Counted from the first letter of the stretch, positions 39,149 through 48,259 are shown. The stretch: DNA of 64,000 nt from Novosphingobium fuchskuhlense (GCF_001519075.1 NZ_KQ954244.1:1381934-1445933), one strand, 5' to 3'. The notes: generated from the sequence alone by a model not told the origin. Numbers and translations: made by a program.

Positions 39149-40459
39149 ATGCCTGAAAACAACGCCTACGACGCCGTCATCATCGGCGCCGGCGTGATCG
39201 GCTGTGCCATCGCGCTCGATCTGGCGCGGCGCGGTTTCCGCACCCTCAATGTGGATCGCGGTCCTGCGCCCGGGCACGGCTCCACATCCTGGTCCGCCGC
39301 GATCATCCGGCCCTACTATTCGACCATCGACGGCACCGCGCTCGCCTATGAAGCGCACTTTGCGTGGCAGAACTGGACCGACTACCTCGGCTTCCGCCCC
39401 GAGTCCGCGCTGCACTACAACGAATGCGGCTGCCTCGTGCTCGAGGCGGCGGAAAACCGCCAGCTCGCGGGCACACGCGCGGTTCTGCGCGAGGTCGGCG
39501 TGCCCTTTACCGACGTTTCGGCAAACGACCTGCCCGAATGGCTCCCCGGAGCGGACCTCCGCCAATTCAGCCCCGCCCGCCGGATCGATGATCCCCGGTT
39601 CGGCGAAACCGGCGGAGAGGCGATCACCGGCGCGATATTCTGCCCCACCGGCGGCTACATCAGCGATCCCCAGCTCGCCACCGCCCAGATCGCAGGAGCG
39701 GTGGAGCGCGCCGGCGGCCAGTTCCGCTTCCACGATACCGTTCTCGCCATCCACCAGTCCGCCGGCAGGATCACCGGCCTGACCTGCGCCAAAAGCGGCC
39801 TGATCCACGCGCCCATCGTCATCAACGCCGCCGGCCCCGGCTCGCGTGCGGTGAACAGCCTCGTTCCCGCCGCGCACCAGCCCGAGCATATCAGCACCCG
39901 TCCGTTGCGGCAGGAAGTGGCCCATGTCCCGATGCCGCAAAGCCCGCAAGGCCCCGGCCTGCGTTTCGTCATGACTGACGCGGACTGCGGTATCTACATG
40001 CGGCCGGAGCAATCGGGCCACCTGCTTGTCGGCTCGCTCGAACCGGCGTGCGACATCCTCGAATATCTCGACAGCGAGGACTACGAGACCAGCCTGACCG
40101 ACCAATGGACCAACCAGGTCTGGCGCGCCGCCCTGCGCTTCCCCGGCCTCGGCATCCCCAACACCGCCACCGGCTTCGCGGCGCTCTACGACGTGAGCGA
40201 GGATTGGATCCCGGTCTACGACAGGAGCGATGTGGACGGCTATTTCACCGCCGTCGGCACCAGCGGCAACCAGTTCAAGAACGCCCCGCTTGTCGGCGGC
40301 CTGATGGGCCATCTGATCGAAAGCGTGATGAACGGCGCCGATCACGACGCCGCCCCCCTGCAGTTTCGCCTGCCCGCAACCGGCCGGGATGTGGGCCTCG
40401 CCGCGTTCTCGCGCCGCAGGCCCATCAACCGCGCGAGCAGCTTTTCGGTGCTGGGCTGA
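39149..40459 (+). CDS. FAD-dependent oxidoreductase, DAO family
   Basis: A 436-residue amine/amino-acid oxidase-type flavoprotein. The FAD motif VIIGAGVIGCAIALDLARRG lies at 9-28 with NVD at the end of the second strand. GSTSWSAAIIRPYYS near 44 resembles sarcosine or dimethylglycine dehydrogenase-like proteins. A late segment, VGTSGNQFKNAPLVGGLM near 370, is the substrate/FAD-capping part typical of DAO enzymes. Substrate unknown. A small gene follows about 100 bp downstream. Confidence 0.85.
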   Translation: MPENNAYDAVIIGAGVIGCAIALDLARRGFRTLNVDRGPAPGHGSTSWSAAIIRPYYSTIDGTALAYEAHFAWQNWTDYLGFRPESALHYNECGCLVLEAAENRQLAGTRAVLREVGVPFTDVSANDLPEWLPGADLRQFSPARRIDDPRFGETGGEAITGAIFCPTGGYISDPQLATAQIAGAVERAGGQFRFHDTVLAIHQSAGRITGLTCAKSGLIHAPIVINAAGPGSRAVNSLVPAAHQPEHISTRPLRQEVAHVPMPQSPQGPGLRFVMTDADCGIYMRPEQSGHLLVGSLEPACDILEYLDSEDYETSLTDQWTNQVWRAALRFPGLGIPNTATGFAALYDVSEDWIPVYDRSDVDGYFTAVGTSGNQFKNAPLVGGLMGHLIESVMNGADHDAAPLQFRLPATGRDVGLAAFSRRRPINRASSFSVLG

Positions 40460-40562
40460 GGGAGCGCCGCGCTGTTTGTCCCGCGCGGCCCAGACCCGCA
40501 CGCCCGGTCCAGACGGCAGACCTCCGCCACGCCCCCTGCCAAGCCGACGCAAGGATAGCGCC

Positions 40563-40781
40563 ATGACCGAGGAAACCGATCAGGCCCTGGGCCGGGCGCA
40601 ACGGCGTCTGCTGCGCCGCATCTTCAATGGCCGCACCGCACCGGTCTTCGCGGAGGGCCGCCCGTTCCTGACCTACAAGGAAGCCAGCCGCTATCTGCTG
40701 TCGCTCGCGCCCGAAGCGCGCGATCAGGCCTTCCTGGCGATCAGGAGCAGCGTGGCCAAGGGCACCGACGCAGCGTCCTAG
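40563..40781 (+). CDS. Small hypothetical protein
   Basis: A 72-residue charged protein with no membrane segment (MTEETDQALGRAQRRLLRRI ... YLLSLAPEARDQAFLAIRSS). It appears helical. AAGGATA lies 6-8 bases before ATG 40563, which supports translation. No family recognised. It is convergent with the HTH gene, 18 bp apart. Confidence 0.6.
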   Translation: MTEETDQALGRAQRRLLRRIFNGRTAPVFAEGRPFLTYKEASRYLLSLAPEARDQAFLAIRSSVAKGTDAAS

Positions 40782-40799
40782 CGCCGCACCCGCGTGCCA

Positions 40800-41030
40800 T
40801 CAGGGCTGCGAAGGCACCGCAGCATCGATCACGCCCGCCGCGGCAATCGCCTCGTCCCCGATCGCGCGCAGCGCGGCTGCGGTGTCGCGCATCAGCCCGT
40901 CGCTGATCGGCCGCTCGCCGTTGATGAACCGCCGGATCGCACGCTCGTCGATCCTGAGCCGCCGCGCAAAGGCAGTCGTGCCGCCCAGCAGCTGCACACA
41001 GTAGGCGAAATGATCCTGTCGTTCCTGCAT
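40800..41030 (-). CDS. Small helix-turn-helix protein
   Basis: A 76-residue protein with a Cro/YdaS-like helix-turn-helix: FAYCVQLLGGTTAFARRLRI followed by DERAIRRFINGERPISD. Start ATG 41030 is favoured by GGGAG five bases upstream; ATG 41042 adds four residues without an SD. A DNA-binding role is inferred from the motif; phage-like repressors have this form, but no phage genes are near. Confidence 0.7.
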   Translation of the reverse strand: MQERQDHFAYCVQLLGGTTAFARRLRIDERAIRRFINGERPISDGLMRDTAAALRAIGDEAIAAAGVIDAAVPSQP

Positions 41031-41385
41031 CCGCGCTCCCATACGCCGTGCCGAGGCAAACGCAATGCTGCCCCTGACCGGCGCGCCCCTGCGCGGTGGC
41101 CCGGTTCGGTCCCTCGGCGGGGTCGCCAGACTTTCCTACACCGCGCAGATCTGCAAGGCTTCCGGCTGCTCTCAACCCTGCCGCCGAGCCGCCCCGCCCA
41201 TGCCGCAAGCCCGCACCCGCGTCCGCACCCCGGTAATCGCTCCAGTCGATCAATCGCGCCCCACTGATCGAATGCAATTATTCCCCGGGACAGTGTCAAC
41301 TGTGTCAACCGTAAGGAATCCCGACAGGTGGCGCCGCGCAATTGGGGTTCGATTTTTGCGCGCGGTGGTCTAGGGCGCGGCTGTC
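41031..41385. other. Intergenic region with tandem GTGTCAAC repeats
   Basis: This 355-bp stretch between the HTH gene and hisZ holds no convincing gene. Two copies of GTGTCAAC at 41293-41300 and 41302-41309 lie in a locally AT-richer part. Read on the minus strand each copy contains TTGACA, so they may be -35 elements toward the HTH gene or operator half-sites. No riboswitch was recognised. Confidence 0.5.
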
Positions 41386-42516
41386 ATGACCGAACCGAAC
41401 CCCGATCTCCTGCCCGAGGGCCTTGAAGACCGCCTGCCGCGCGAAGCCGCTGCAACCACGCGGGTTATGCGCGCGATCCAGGATGTGATGCACGGCCACG
41501 GCTATGACCGCGTGCTGCCGCCGATGATCGAGTTCGAGCGCAGCCTTGCCGCGCGGATGGACGGGATCAACCAGCGCCGCATGTTCCGCTTCGTCGATCC
41601 GGCGTCCTTGCGGATGATGGGCCTGCGCAGCGATCATACGCCGCAGATCGGCCGCATCGCCGGCACCCGCCTCGCCGGGGCGGCGCGGCCCTTGCGGCTG
41701 TGCTATGCGGGGCAGGTGCTCACGATCAAGGGCGATGCGCTCGATCCGGCGCGCGAGCGGTTGCAGTGCGGGGCGGAGCTGATCGGCGCGGACAATGTCG
41801 CCGCCGCCTCGGAGGTTGTCGCCATCGCCATCGAGGCGTTGCAGGCGGCGGGTGCGCAGGGCGTCAGTGTCGATTTCACGCTGCCCGATCTCGTCGATAC
41901 GCTGGCCGCCAAGGCCTTCCCGCTGGCCGCCGATCAGATCGAGGCGGTGCGGCGCGAGCTTGATACCAAGGATGCCGGCGGCCTCGTCGATGCGGGCGGG
42001 GCGGCCTATGTGCCGCTGCTCTATGCCACGGGCGATTTCGACGCGGCGATCGCAAAGCTCGCCGCGATCGATGCGGGCGGCGCGCTCGCCAGCCGCATTG
42101 CCGCGCTGCGCGCCATTGCCGCCGCGCTGGGCGGTGCGGCACGGCTGACGCTCGATCCCTCGGAGCGACACGGCTTCGAATACCAGTCGTGGCTGGGCTT
42201 CACGCTCTATGCCGATGGGGTGCGCGGCGCGCTCGGGCGGGGCGGCACCTACCGGATCGCCGGCAGCGGGGCCAGGGAGCAGGGGGGCGAGGTCGCCACC
42301 GGCTTCTCGCTTTATCCCGATGCACTGATCGGCCTTGTCGCCGGTGAGGAAGCCGCGCCGGACTGCGTGTTCCTGCCGCTCGGCCATGATCGCGACGTGG
42401 CCGCCCGCCTGCGCAGCATCGGCTGGCGCACGGTGGCGGCGCTGAGCGAGGCAGACACAGCCGAAGCGCTTGGCTGCAGCCACGTCCTCGAAGGCGATGA
42501 GCCGGTGAAGCGCTAG
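41386..42516 (+). CDS. hisZ: ATP phosphoribosyltransferase regulatory subunit
   Basis: A 376-residue HisRS-like protein that activates the short-form HisG of histidine synthesis. It starts LLPEGLEDRLPREAA, the HisZ signature, and has the class II synthetase motif 2 region RLCYAGQVLT near 105 but not the tRNA-binding C domain. In sphingomonads hisZ commonly precedes purA; here about 2.7 kb of other genes separate them. Its stop overlaps that of the convergent arsC by 4 bp. Confidence 0.88.
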   Translation: MTEPNPDLLPEGLEDRLPREAAATTRVMRAIQDVMHGHGYDRVLPPMIEFERSLAARMDGINQRRMFRFVDPASLRMMGLRSDHTPQIGRIAGTRLAGAARPLRLCYAGQVLTIKGDALDPARERLQCGAELIGADNVAAASEVVAIAIEALQAAGAQGVSVDFTLPDLVDTLAAKAFPLAADQIEAVRRELDTKDAGGLVDAGGAAYVPLLYATGDFDAAIAKLAAIDAGGALASRIAALRAIAAALGGAARLTLDPSERHGFEYQSWLGFTLYADGVRGALGRGGTYRIAGSGAREQGGEVATGFSLYPDALIGLVAGEEAAPDCVFLPLGHDRDVAARLRSIGWRTVAALSEADTAEALGCSHVLEGDEPVKR

Positions 42517-42923
42517 AGCTTCACGACCTCGCCGTCTTCCTTGGTGAAGCTCTCGGGCCGGTGCTCCAGCAGATCGAGCACGGCCTCCGAAGGCCGGCAC
42601 AGCCGGGTGCCCTTGGGGCTGACCACGATGGGCCGGTTCACCAGGATCGGGTGCTCCACCATCGCGCCGAGGATCGCCTCGTCGCTCGCGCCGGGATCGG
42701 TGAGGCCGAGTTCCTCCGCCGGGGTGCCCTTGGTGCGCATGATCTCGCGCGGGCCCGTGCCCATGTCGGTGAGAATCCGGTCGAGCCGCGGGCGTGTCCA
42801 GCCGGCCTTGACGTATTCGACAACGGTGGGCGCGTAGCCCGCCGCCTCGATCATCGCGAGGGCGTTGCGCGAGGTGCCGCACTTGGGGTTGTGGTAGATG
42901 GTGATGGGGAAGGTATCGGTCAT
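42513..42923 (-). CDS. arsC: Arsenate reductase, glutaredoxin-coupled type
   Basis: A 136-residue ArsC that reduces arsenate to arsenite. The catalytic cysteine is in YHNPKCGTSRNAL near residue 15, and the arginine set in TKGTPAEELGL and VNRPIVVSPKGTRLCRP is that of the E. coli plasmid R773-type enzyme. Start ATG 42923 overlaps the upstream channel gene by ATGA. Last gene of arsR-aqpS-arsC. Confidence 0.93.
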   Translation of the reverse strand: MTDTFPITIYHNPKCGTSRNALAMIEAAGYAPTVVEYVKAGWTRPRLDRILTDMGTGPREIMRTKGTPAEELGLTDPGASDEAILGAMVEHPILVNRPIVVSPKGTRLCRPSEAVLDLLEHRPESFTKEDGEVVKL

Positions 42924-43582
42924 GCCGGGTCCTCTGCCAGAAGCCAGCCGAACACGGCAAGAGCGATGAGCGCCCCGGCCAGCTGCCCGGCGATGAACAA
43001 GGGAATCGAAGCGGGTGCTATCCCCGCGAACGTATCGGTCAGGCCGCGCGCCAGCGTCACCGCCGGATTGGCGAACGAGGTCGACGCGGTGAACCAGTAG
43101 GCCGACGTGATGTAGAGCCCCACCGCCACGGGCGTGAACTCGCCGCGATGCTTCGAGACGGCGAGGATCGTGCCGATGAGCCCGAAGGTCGCGACAAGTT
43201 CGGCCAGGCCCTGTCCCCACCCGCCCCGCACGTGGGCGGATACCTGCAGCACCGGTTCGGCGAACATCGCATGCGCGAGCCAGACGCCGAGGACCGCGCC
43301 GATGACTTGCGCCGCGCCATAACCGAGCGCGTCCGCCGCGCCGAGCTCCCGCCGCAGCACGGCAACCAGCGTCACGGCCGGATTGAAATGCGCGCCGGAA
43401 ATCGGGCCGAACACATGGATCAGCACCACCAGCCCCGCGCCGGTCGAGAGCGTGTTGCCGAGCAGCGCGATGGCATCATTTCCGCCCGCCAGCCGCGCCC
43501 CCATCACGCCCGAGCCGACCACAACCACCAGCAGCAGCAGCGTGCCGAGCCCTTCTGCCACGATCCGCCGCGCCATGGTCAT
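42920..43582 (-). CDS. Aquaglyceroporin of the arsenic operon (AqpS-like)
   Basis: A 220-residue MIP-family channel with six membrane helices and two NPA boxes, HFNPAVTL near 67 and FANPAVTL near 170. In Sinorhizobium meliloti a similar channel, AqpS, replaces the usual arsenite pump: ArsC makes arsenite, which leaves by diffusion. The same gene order supports that reading here. Start ATG 43582 overlaps the arsR stop (TGATG); ATG 43576 is also possible. Confidence 0.88.
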   Translation of the reverse strand: MTMARRIVAEGLGTLLLLVVVVGSGVMGARLAGGNDAIALLGNTLSTGAGLVVLIHVFGPISGAHFNPAVTLVAVLRRELGAADALGYGAAQVIGAVLGVWLAHAMFAEPVLQVSAHVRGGWGQGLAELVATFGLIGTILAVSKHRGEFTPVAVGLYITSAYWFTASTSFANPAVTLARGLTDTFAGIAPASIPLFIAGQLAGALIALAVFGWLLAEDPA

Positions 43583-43932
43583 CAGCAGGCTCCGCAATCG
43601 GCGGCGAGGTCTGCCAGCGGCGCACAGATTTCGGGCCTGCCGCCGCAGCAGTCCTCGACCAGAAAGCCCAGCAAAGCCCGCATTGCGCCGTAATCTGCCG
43701 CATAGATCACCGAGCGCCCCTCGCGCCGCGCCGTGACGAGGCCGGCGTGATCCAGGATCGCCAGATGCGTCGAGAGCGTGTTGGGCCTGACCCCCACTTC
43801 GCATGCGATGGTGCCGGCGGGCAGCCCCTCCGGCCCAGCCTTCACCAGCAGGCGGAACACCGCGAGCCGGTGCTTCTGCGCCAGCGCCGAAAGCAGATCC
43901 ACCGCACGGGGCAGGGCAAGCGCATCAGTCAC
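43582..43932 (-). CDS. arsR: ArsR-family arsenic-responsive repressor
   Basis: A 116-residue winged-helix repressor. The recognition helix region is PNTLSTHLAILDHAGLV (50-66). Near the C-terminus a cysteine trio, C95, C96 and C103 in EDCCGGRPEIC, resembles the As(III) site of Acidithiobacillus ferrooxidans ArsR rather than the CxC motif of R773 ArsR; further cysteines C113 and C116 end the protein. Start GTG 43932 with GGGAG six bases upstream. It likely represses its own operon through the upstream inverted repeat. Confidence 0.9.
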   Translation of the reverse strand: MTDALALPRAVDLLSALAQKHRLAVFRLLVKAGPEGLPAGTIACEVGVRPNTLSTHLAILDHAGLVTARREGRSVIYAADYGAMRALLGFLVEDCCGGRPEICAPLADLAADCGAC

Positions 43933-43944
43933 GGCAATCTCCCG

Positions 43945-43970
43945 ATTCGATATTTCGGCGATAATCGAAT
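43945..43970 (-). promoter_or_regulatory. ArsR operator
   Basis: ATTCGAT (43945-43951) and ATCGAAT (43964-43970) form a 7-bp inverted repeat with a 12-bp AT-rich spacer, 13 bp upstream of arsR. Arrangement and sequence are typical of ArsR/SmtB operators, and the element overlaps the likely promoter. Confidence 0.65.
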
Positions 43971-44027
43971 TATGAGGCTCTTGCCAACCCCTGTCCGGTC
44001 CGCGCGCGGCCTACCTTCGCACCAGGC

Positions 44028-45122
44028 CTATCCCCGCAGCAGGTCTGCCGTACGCTGCCAATAGCCCAGTTCGTTGATCGTCAGCCGCGCGGTCGGCAGC
44101 GTCCGTGCCGCAGCCAGTTGCAGCCGCGCCAGCCGCTGGCCCGCGGCGCCGCGCCGTGCCGCCACCGCGGCGAGCAGCAGCCAGGGGTAGCTGTCGTAGG
44201 CCAGCGCCGGCCATTGCGGCGCGATCCGCCCGAGCGCCGCCCATCCAGCATCGTACTGCGCCTGGCCAAGGCCCGGCGCGACCACGCCGTGGAGTTCGGG
44301 AAAGACCTGGGCGGTCGCATCCGGGTAGAACGCGGTGCCGACCGCGGCATTGCTGTCCGAGGGGCGGAAGGCGCCGGCTGCAGGATCGAACAGCCCGGCG
44401 ATCCCTGCGGCGACTTTCTCCGCCGCGCGCGTGTGGACGGCCGCACCAGACCTGTCGCCCCGTGCGGCAAGGCGCGCCGCAAAGGCTGTAAGTCCCGACC
44501 ATACTTCGCAATTGTCCATCAGATAGGCCACGTCCGCCCCAGGCCGGGCATGGCTGCGAAAGGTGCGGGTCAGCCCCGATGGCTTTTGCAGCGCGCGGAT
44601 GCCGCTACGTGCGATACCTTTAAGCGCGTCGACATTCGCGTTCCACCAGCCGTCGTCCGCTCCGAGCGCGTCGTGCCGCGCCGCCAGCGCAAGCAGCGTG
44701 CCAGCATAGGCGTCATCCGAATCAGAGAGCAACAACCGCTTGATTCCCGGGGACGCGCCCGCGCTCGCATAGTCCGGCTCCACATCCGCGATCGTCCCGC
44801 GCGGGATATCATAGCGGGCGATCTGCAGATCGAGCCAGGCACGGACTTCACTCGGAAGGCGCGCGGCTAAGGGCAGAAGGCCGAGGTTGCCGAAATACCA
44901 GTTCACCACGCCGAGCGGCGCGACAGTGAAGGCTCCGGCCAGCGGCCCTGCCGTGATGCGCAGCGCGCGCACTGCCGCGAGTGGCGAGAAGCCGGCGCCG
45001 AGAGCACCGACCGGTCGTGCTGCGAGGCAGGCACCCATCCCTGCCAGCAGGATGCGGCGCGAGAAGGAGCTCGGGGCGGCAGAACAAGGCATCATCGCTG
45101 TCTGCCGCGCGGAGACGGCCAT
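44028..45122 (-). CDS. Exported protein, probable alpha/alpha-barrel, unknown
   Basis: A 364-residue protein. The N-terminus holds [17 protein letters not shown] near 19-35, close to a Tat signal (SRRxxL). The mature part is helical with spaced aromatic patches: [53 protein letters not shown] and ELHGV, a pattern like six-hairpin glycosidases. Glu and Asp residues are present but none can be named catalytic. Start ATG 45122 has GAGG six bases upstream; it is 109 bp from the divergent purA. Function unknown. Confidence 0.65.
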   Translation of the reverse strand: MAVSARQTAMMPCSAAPSSFSRRILLAGMGACLAARPVGALGAGFSPLAAVRALRITAGPLAGAFTVAPLGVVNWYFGNLGLLPLAARLPSEVRAWLDLQIARYDIPRGTIADVEPDYASAGASPGIKRLLLSDSDDAYAGTLLALAARHDALGADDGWWNANVDALKGIARSGIRALQKPSGLTRTFRSHARPGADVAYLMDNCEVWSGLTAFAARLAARGDRSGAAVHTRAAEKVAAGIAGLFDPAAGAFRPSDSNAAVGTAFYPDATAQVFPELHGVVAPGLGQAQYDAGWAALGRIAPQWPALAYDSYPWLLLAAVAARRGAAGQRLARLQLAAARTLPTARLTINELGYWQRTADLLRG

Positions 45123-45231
45123 GCCAAGCCTCGTCTTCACCTGCCCCGGGCCGCTCCCGCCTTGCTCTCGCCGCCGCTCTCCCCTACGGCGCCAGCCGAC
45201 TTCGAACTGCAACAGAAAGAGTGCGCGAGCC

Positions 45232-46521
45232 GTGGCCAACGTGACCGTGATCGGCGCCCAGTGGGGCGATGAGGGCAAGGGCAAGATCGTCGACTGGCTT
45301 GCCAGCCGCGCGGATGCCGTGGTGCGCTTCCAGGGGGGGCATAACGCCGGGCACACGCTGGTCGTGGGGGATCAGGTCTACAAGCTCTCGCTGCTCCCGT
45401 CAGGCATCGTGACGGGCACGCTGTCGATTATCGGCAATGGCGTGGTGCTCGATCCGTGGGCGCTGAAGGCGGAGATCGAGAAGCTGACCGGGCAGGGGGT
45501 GAGCATCCATGCCGAAAACTTCGCAATTGCCGACAATTGCCCGCTGATCCTGCCGCTCCACCGCGATCTCGATGGTCTGCGCGAGGCGGCCGCTGGTTCG
45601 GGCAAGATCGGCACCACCGGGCGCGGCATCGGGCCCGCCTATGAAGACAAGGTCGGCCGCCGCGCGATCCGCGTCTGCGATCTGGCCCACCTTGATGCGC
45701 TGGATTCGCAGCTCGATCGGCTCTGCGCCCATCATGATGCCTTGCGCGCCGGATTCGGCCAGCCGCCAGTAGATCGCGCCGCACTGCTGGAAGAGCTTGC
45801 GGAAATCGCGCCGTTCGTGCTGCAATATGCCCAGCCGGTGTGGAAGCGCCTGAAAAAGGTGAAGAAAGCCGGCGCACGCATCTTGTTTGAAGGCGCGCAG
45901 GGCGTGCTGCTCGATGTCGATCACGGCACTTACCCGTTCGTCACGTCGTCCAACACCGTATCGGGCACGGCGGCATCGGGTTCGGGGCTCGGCCCCAATT
46001 CAACGGGCTTCGTGCTCGGCATCGTGAAGGCCTATACCACCCGGGTCGGTTCTGGCCCGTTCCCGACCGAACTGGAAGACGAAGTGGGCCAGCGCCTAGG
46101 TGAGCGCGGCCATGAATTCGGCACCGTCACGGGACGCAAGCGGCGCTGCGGCTGGTTCGATGCGGTGCTGGTCCGCCAGTCGTGCGCGATTTCAGGCGTC
46201 ACCGGCATCGCGCTCACCAAGCTCGACGTGCTCGACGGGTTCGACAAGGTGAAGATCTGCACCGGATACCGGCTGCGCGGTAAGGTGCTCGATTACTTCC
46301 CCAGCCATGCCGCCGATCAGGCTTCGGTCGAACCGATCTACGAGGAAATGGATGGTTGGCAGGGCACGACCGCCGGTGCGCGTTCGTGGGCAGACCTCCC
46401 GGCACAGGCGATCAAGTACATCCAGCGCGTTCAGGAACTGATCGAAACACCGGTCGCGCTGGTCTCGACCAGCCCCGAGCGCGAGGACACGATCCTCGTG
46501 CGCGATCCCTTCATCGACTGA
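45232..46521 (+). CDS. purA: Adenylosuccinate synthetase
   Basis: A 429-residue enzyme joining IMP and aspartate with GTP. The opening [20 protein letters not shown] has the catalytic Asp and the GTP P-loop, HNAGHTLV follows near 40, and [13 protein letters not shown] lies near 130; all are diagnostic. The start is GTG 45232, which gives the standard length. A 15-bp hairpin lies about 110 bp after the stop. Confidence 0.95.
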   Translation: MANVTVIGAQWGDEGKGKIVDWLASRADAVVRFQGGHNAGHTLVVGDQVYKLSLLPSGIVTGTLSIIGNGVVLDPWALKAEIEKLTGQGVSIHAENFAIADNCPLILPLHRDLDGLREAAAGSGKIGTTGRGIGPAYEDKVGRRAIRVCDLAHLDALDSQLDRLCAHHDALRAGFGQPPVDRAALLEELAEIAPFVLQYAQPVWKRLKKVKKAGARILFEGAQGVLLDVDHGTYPFVTSSNTVSGTAASGSGLGPNSTGFVLGIVKAYTTRVGSGPFPTELEDEVGQRLGERGHEFGTVTGRKRRCGWFDAVLVRQSCAISGVTGIALTKLDVLDGFDKVKICTGYRLRGKVLDYFPSHAADQASVEPIYEEMDGWQGTTAGARSWADLPAQAIKYIQRVQELIETPVALVSTSPEREDTILVRDPFID

Positions 46522-46630
46522 CCCGGACCAGTTCCGAATCGGGTGAAGTTTGCCGGCGGGTCAGGTTCCGACCCCGGCCAAGGATGCGTGTTCCCGCGCC
46601 AGGGGTCTTCGCCGCACCGCGGAATGCATC

Positions 46631-46665
46631 CCCGCAAATCCAACACAACCTGTTGGATTTGCGGG
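46631..46665. terminator. 15-bp perfect hairpin downstream of purA
   Basis: CCCGCAAATCCAACA (46631-46645) pairs fully with its inverse (46651-46665) across the loop CAACC. It probably ends or stabilises the purA message. No T run follows. Being long and perfect, it might instead be an interspersed element. Confidence 0.55.
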
Positions 46666-46745
46666 CGTTGGCCGAGGCGAGCCGCCTTGCGTTTTGGCAT
46701 CTAAATCCAGTTTGGAGGAATATGATCTTGACCTGATCTCATTTT

Positions 46746-46760
46746 GTTCCACTCTTGTTC
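46746..46760 (+). promoter_or_regulatory. LexA (SOS) box, GTTCN7GTTC
   Basis: GTTC (46746-46749), seven bases, GTTC (46757-46760): an exact match to the direct-repeat LexA box of Alphaproteobacteria. It lies 30 bp upstream of the winged-helix gene, within 30 bp of a TTGACC (46728-46733) that could be the -35 element. Position and exactness both favour a working site. Confidence 0.55.
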
Positions 46761-46790
46761 GCATACGGACATTTACGGAGTGTGGTTTCG

Positions 46791-47837
46791 ATGGGACAGG
46801 CTGCCAAGCAGTTCGATTATGGCAACGGCGACGCGCAGTCCTCGCGCGTGGTCGAGATGCGGGGCCAGGGCCGGGTGCAGGATCGTGGAACATCGGCGCT
46901 GGCAGTCTCGATCTTCGCTGATCGCAGCTATCTGCGCGCGGAGATGGAGGAGGATGCTCTCGCGGCCGGGCTGCGCATCGCGCAGACGGCCGATCTCGGC
47001 AACCTGCTCGCGTCCGATGCGGGCCCTGCCGGGCACGAAGGCGTACTGGGCGATCTCGTGCTGGTCGATTGCCCGGTGATCGACGGGGCCGAACTCGCGG
47101 CCTTGGCGCGGCTCGATCTGCGTGCTGCCAAGAGCGGGTCGCAACTCGTCGTTTCCACGAGCATCGGCTCGCTCGACGATGTGTTTGGCTGCCTCGACCA
47201 GAGCGAGGCGCAGATCCTCGTCACGCCGAGCCGGGCCGACCGGGTCATCGCGCTCGGCCGCACACTGGCCCGCGCGGGAAACCGCGTGCGCGAACTGTCG
47301 GAGGAAGATCGCCTTGCCCTGCTGCGCCTGACCGAGCAGGTCGGCCAGATCGCCCAGAAGCTGGAAGCCCTGTCGTCCGGTTCAGGCACGGCTTCGGCCA
47401 CGTCTTCGGCCTTTCGCTTCGATGGCGCCGGAGACGAGGCACGGCTGGATGAAGGCACCGATCGTCTTGTGCGCGCCGCCCGTCCGCCGCTTCCCGATCC
47501 GCGCCTCGTGCGCAAGATCATCCGGCAGCGCCAGCTGCGCGCGCGCTTCTTCGAAGGCGATCTCTTTGCCGATCCCGCATGGGACATGCTGCTCGATCTG
47601 ACCGCGGCAAGGGCCGAACATGTGCGCGTCTCGGTCACGTCGCTGTGCATCGCTTCGGGCGTGCCGCCGACAACGGCACTGCGCTGGATCGGCCAGATGA
47701 CCGACGCCGGCCTCCTCCAGCGAGTGGACGACGAGACTGACCGCCGCCGCGCCTTCATCACGCTCACCGACAAGGCTGCGGATGCCATGGCGCGCTACTT
47801 TGCCGAACTCGGCGCGGCTGCGACGACCCTGGTCTGA
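46791..47837 (+). CDS. Receiver-like and MarR-type winged-helix fusion protein
   Basis: A 348-residue protein. Residues about 35-160 look like an alternating alpha/beta receiver-like domain, with LVLVDCPVIDG at the phosphorylation-site position but ILVTPS where Lys-Pro is expected. A linker of about 60 residues follows. The C-terminus (about 240-345) is a MarR-like winged helix: VSVTSLCIASGVPPTTALRW, MTDAGLLQRVDDETDRRRAF and ITLTDKAADAMARYF. Start ATG 46791 with GGAG upstream. The LexA-type box in front suggests SOS control. Target unknown. Confidence 0.75.
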   Translation: MGQAAKQFDYGNGDAQSSRVVEMRGQGRVQDRGTSALAVSIFADRSYLRAEMEEDALAAGLRIAQTADLGNLLASDAGPAGHEGVLGDLVLVDCPVIDGAELAALARLDLRAAKSGSQLVVSTSIGSLDDVFGCLDQSEAQILVTPSRADRVIALGRTLARAGNRVRELSEEDRLALLRLTEQVGQIAQKLEALSSGSGTASATSSAFRFDGAGDEARLDEGTDRLVRAARPPLPDPRLVRKIIRQRQLRARFFEGDLFADPAWDMLLDLTAARAEHVRVSVTSLCIASGVPPTTALRWIGQMTDAGLLQRVDDETDRRRAFITLTDKAADAMARYFAELGAAATTLV

Positions 47838-47851
47838 AGCGGAAAGCCGCC

Positions 47852-48259
47852 TCAATCCTCGGCGACGGTGTCCTGCCGTTCGGCCTGGCTGCGCAAGGGG
47901 CGGCTGCGGAGCCGCGCTTCCAGAGCGGCCAGTTCCGGCCCTGCCGCGCGGGCTTCCAGAACGTCTTGCAGCGCACGATAGGCGGCCAATACCGCGATGC
48001 CCTCGGCGGTCAGCCTTGCCCCGCCACCGCGCGCACTGCCGGGTGAGGTTTCGACAAGCGGCGCGCTCCAGCAGCGGTTCATCAGGTCGACGAGTTGCCA
48101 GGCCCGGCGATAGCTCATTCCCAAGCGCCGACCCGCGCCGGAGATTGAACCTTCCGCCGCGATCGCATCGAGCAGGTCCGCCTTGCCGGGCCCCATCGCG
48201 ATGGCATCGCCGCACAGGATCTGCAGCTTGAGCTTGAGATGCGTTGGAGCTGTCGCCAT
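47852..48259 (-). CDS. ModE N-terminal-type regulator
   Basis: A 135-residue LysR-like winged-helix protein of the ModE N-domain type: LQILCGDAIAMGPGKADLLDAIAAEGSISGAGRRLGMSYRRAW covers the helix-turn-helix, and GGGARLTAEG the wing. It lacks the C-terminal molybdate-binding domains of full ModE, as many alphaproteobacterial versions do. It may respond to molybdate indirectly or have another role; no modABC is near. Start ATG 48259. Convergent with the preceding gene. Confidence 0.78.
   Translation of the reverse strand: MATAPTHLKLKLQILCGDAIAMGPGKADLLDAIAAEGSISGAGRRLGMSYRRAWQLVDLMNRCWSAPLVETSPGSARGGGARLTAEGIAVLAAYRALQDVLEARAAGPELAALEARLRSRPLRSQAERQDTVAED

Noticed and set aside
42924..43220. 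Fusion of arsC to upstream sequence
   Set aside because: The extra part is the aqpS gene read in another frame. ArsC begins at the ATGA overlap.
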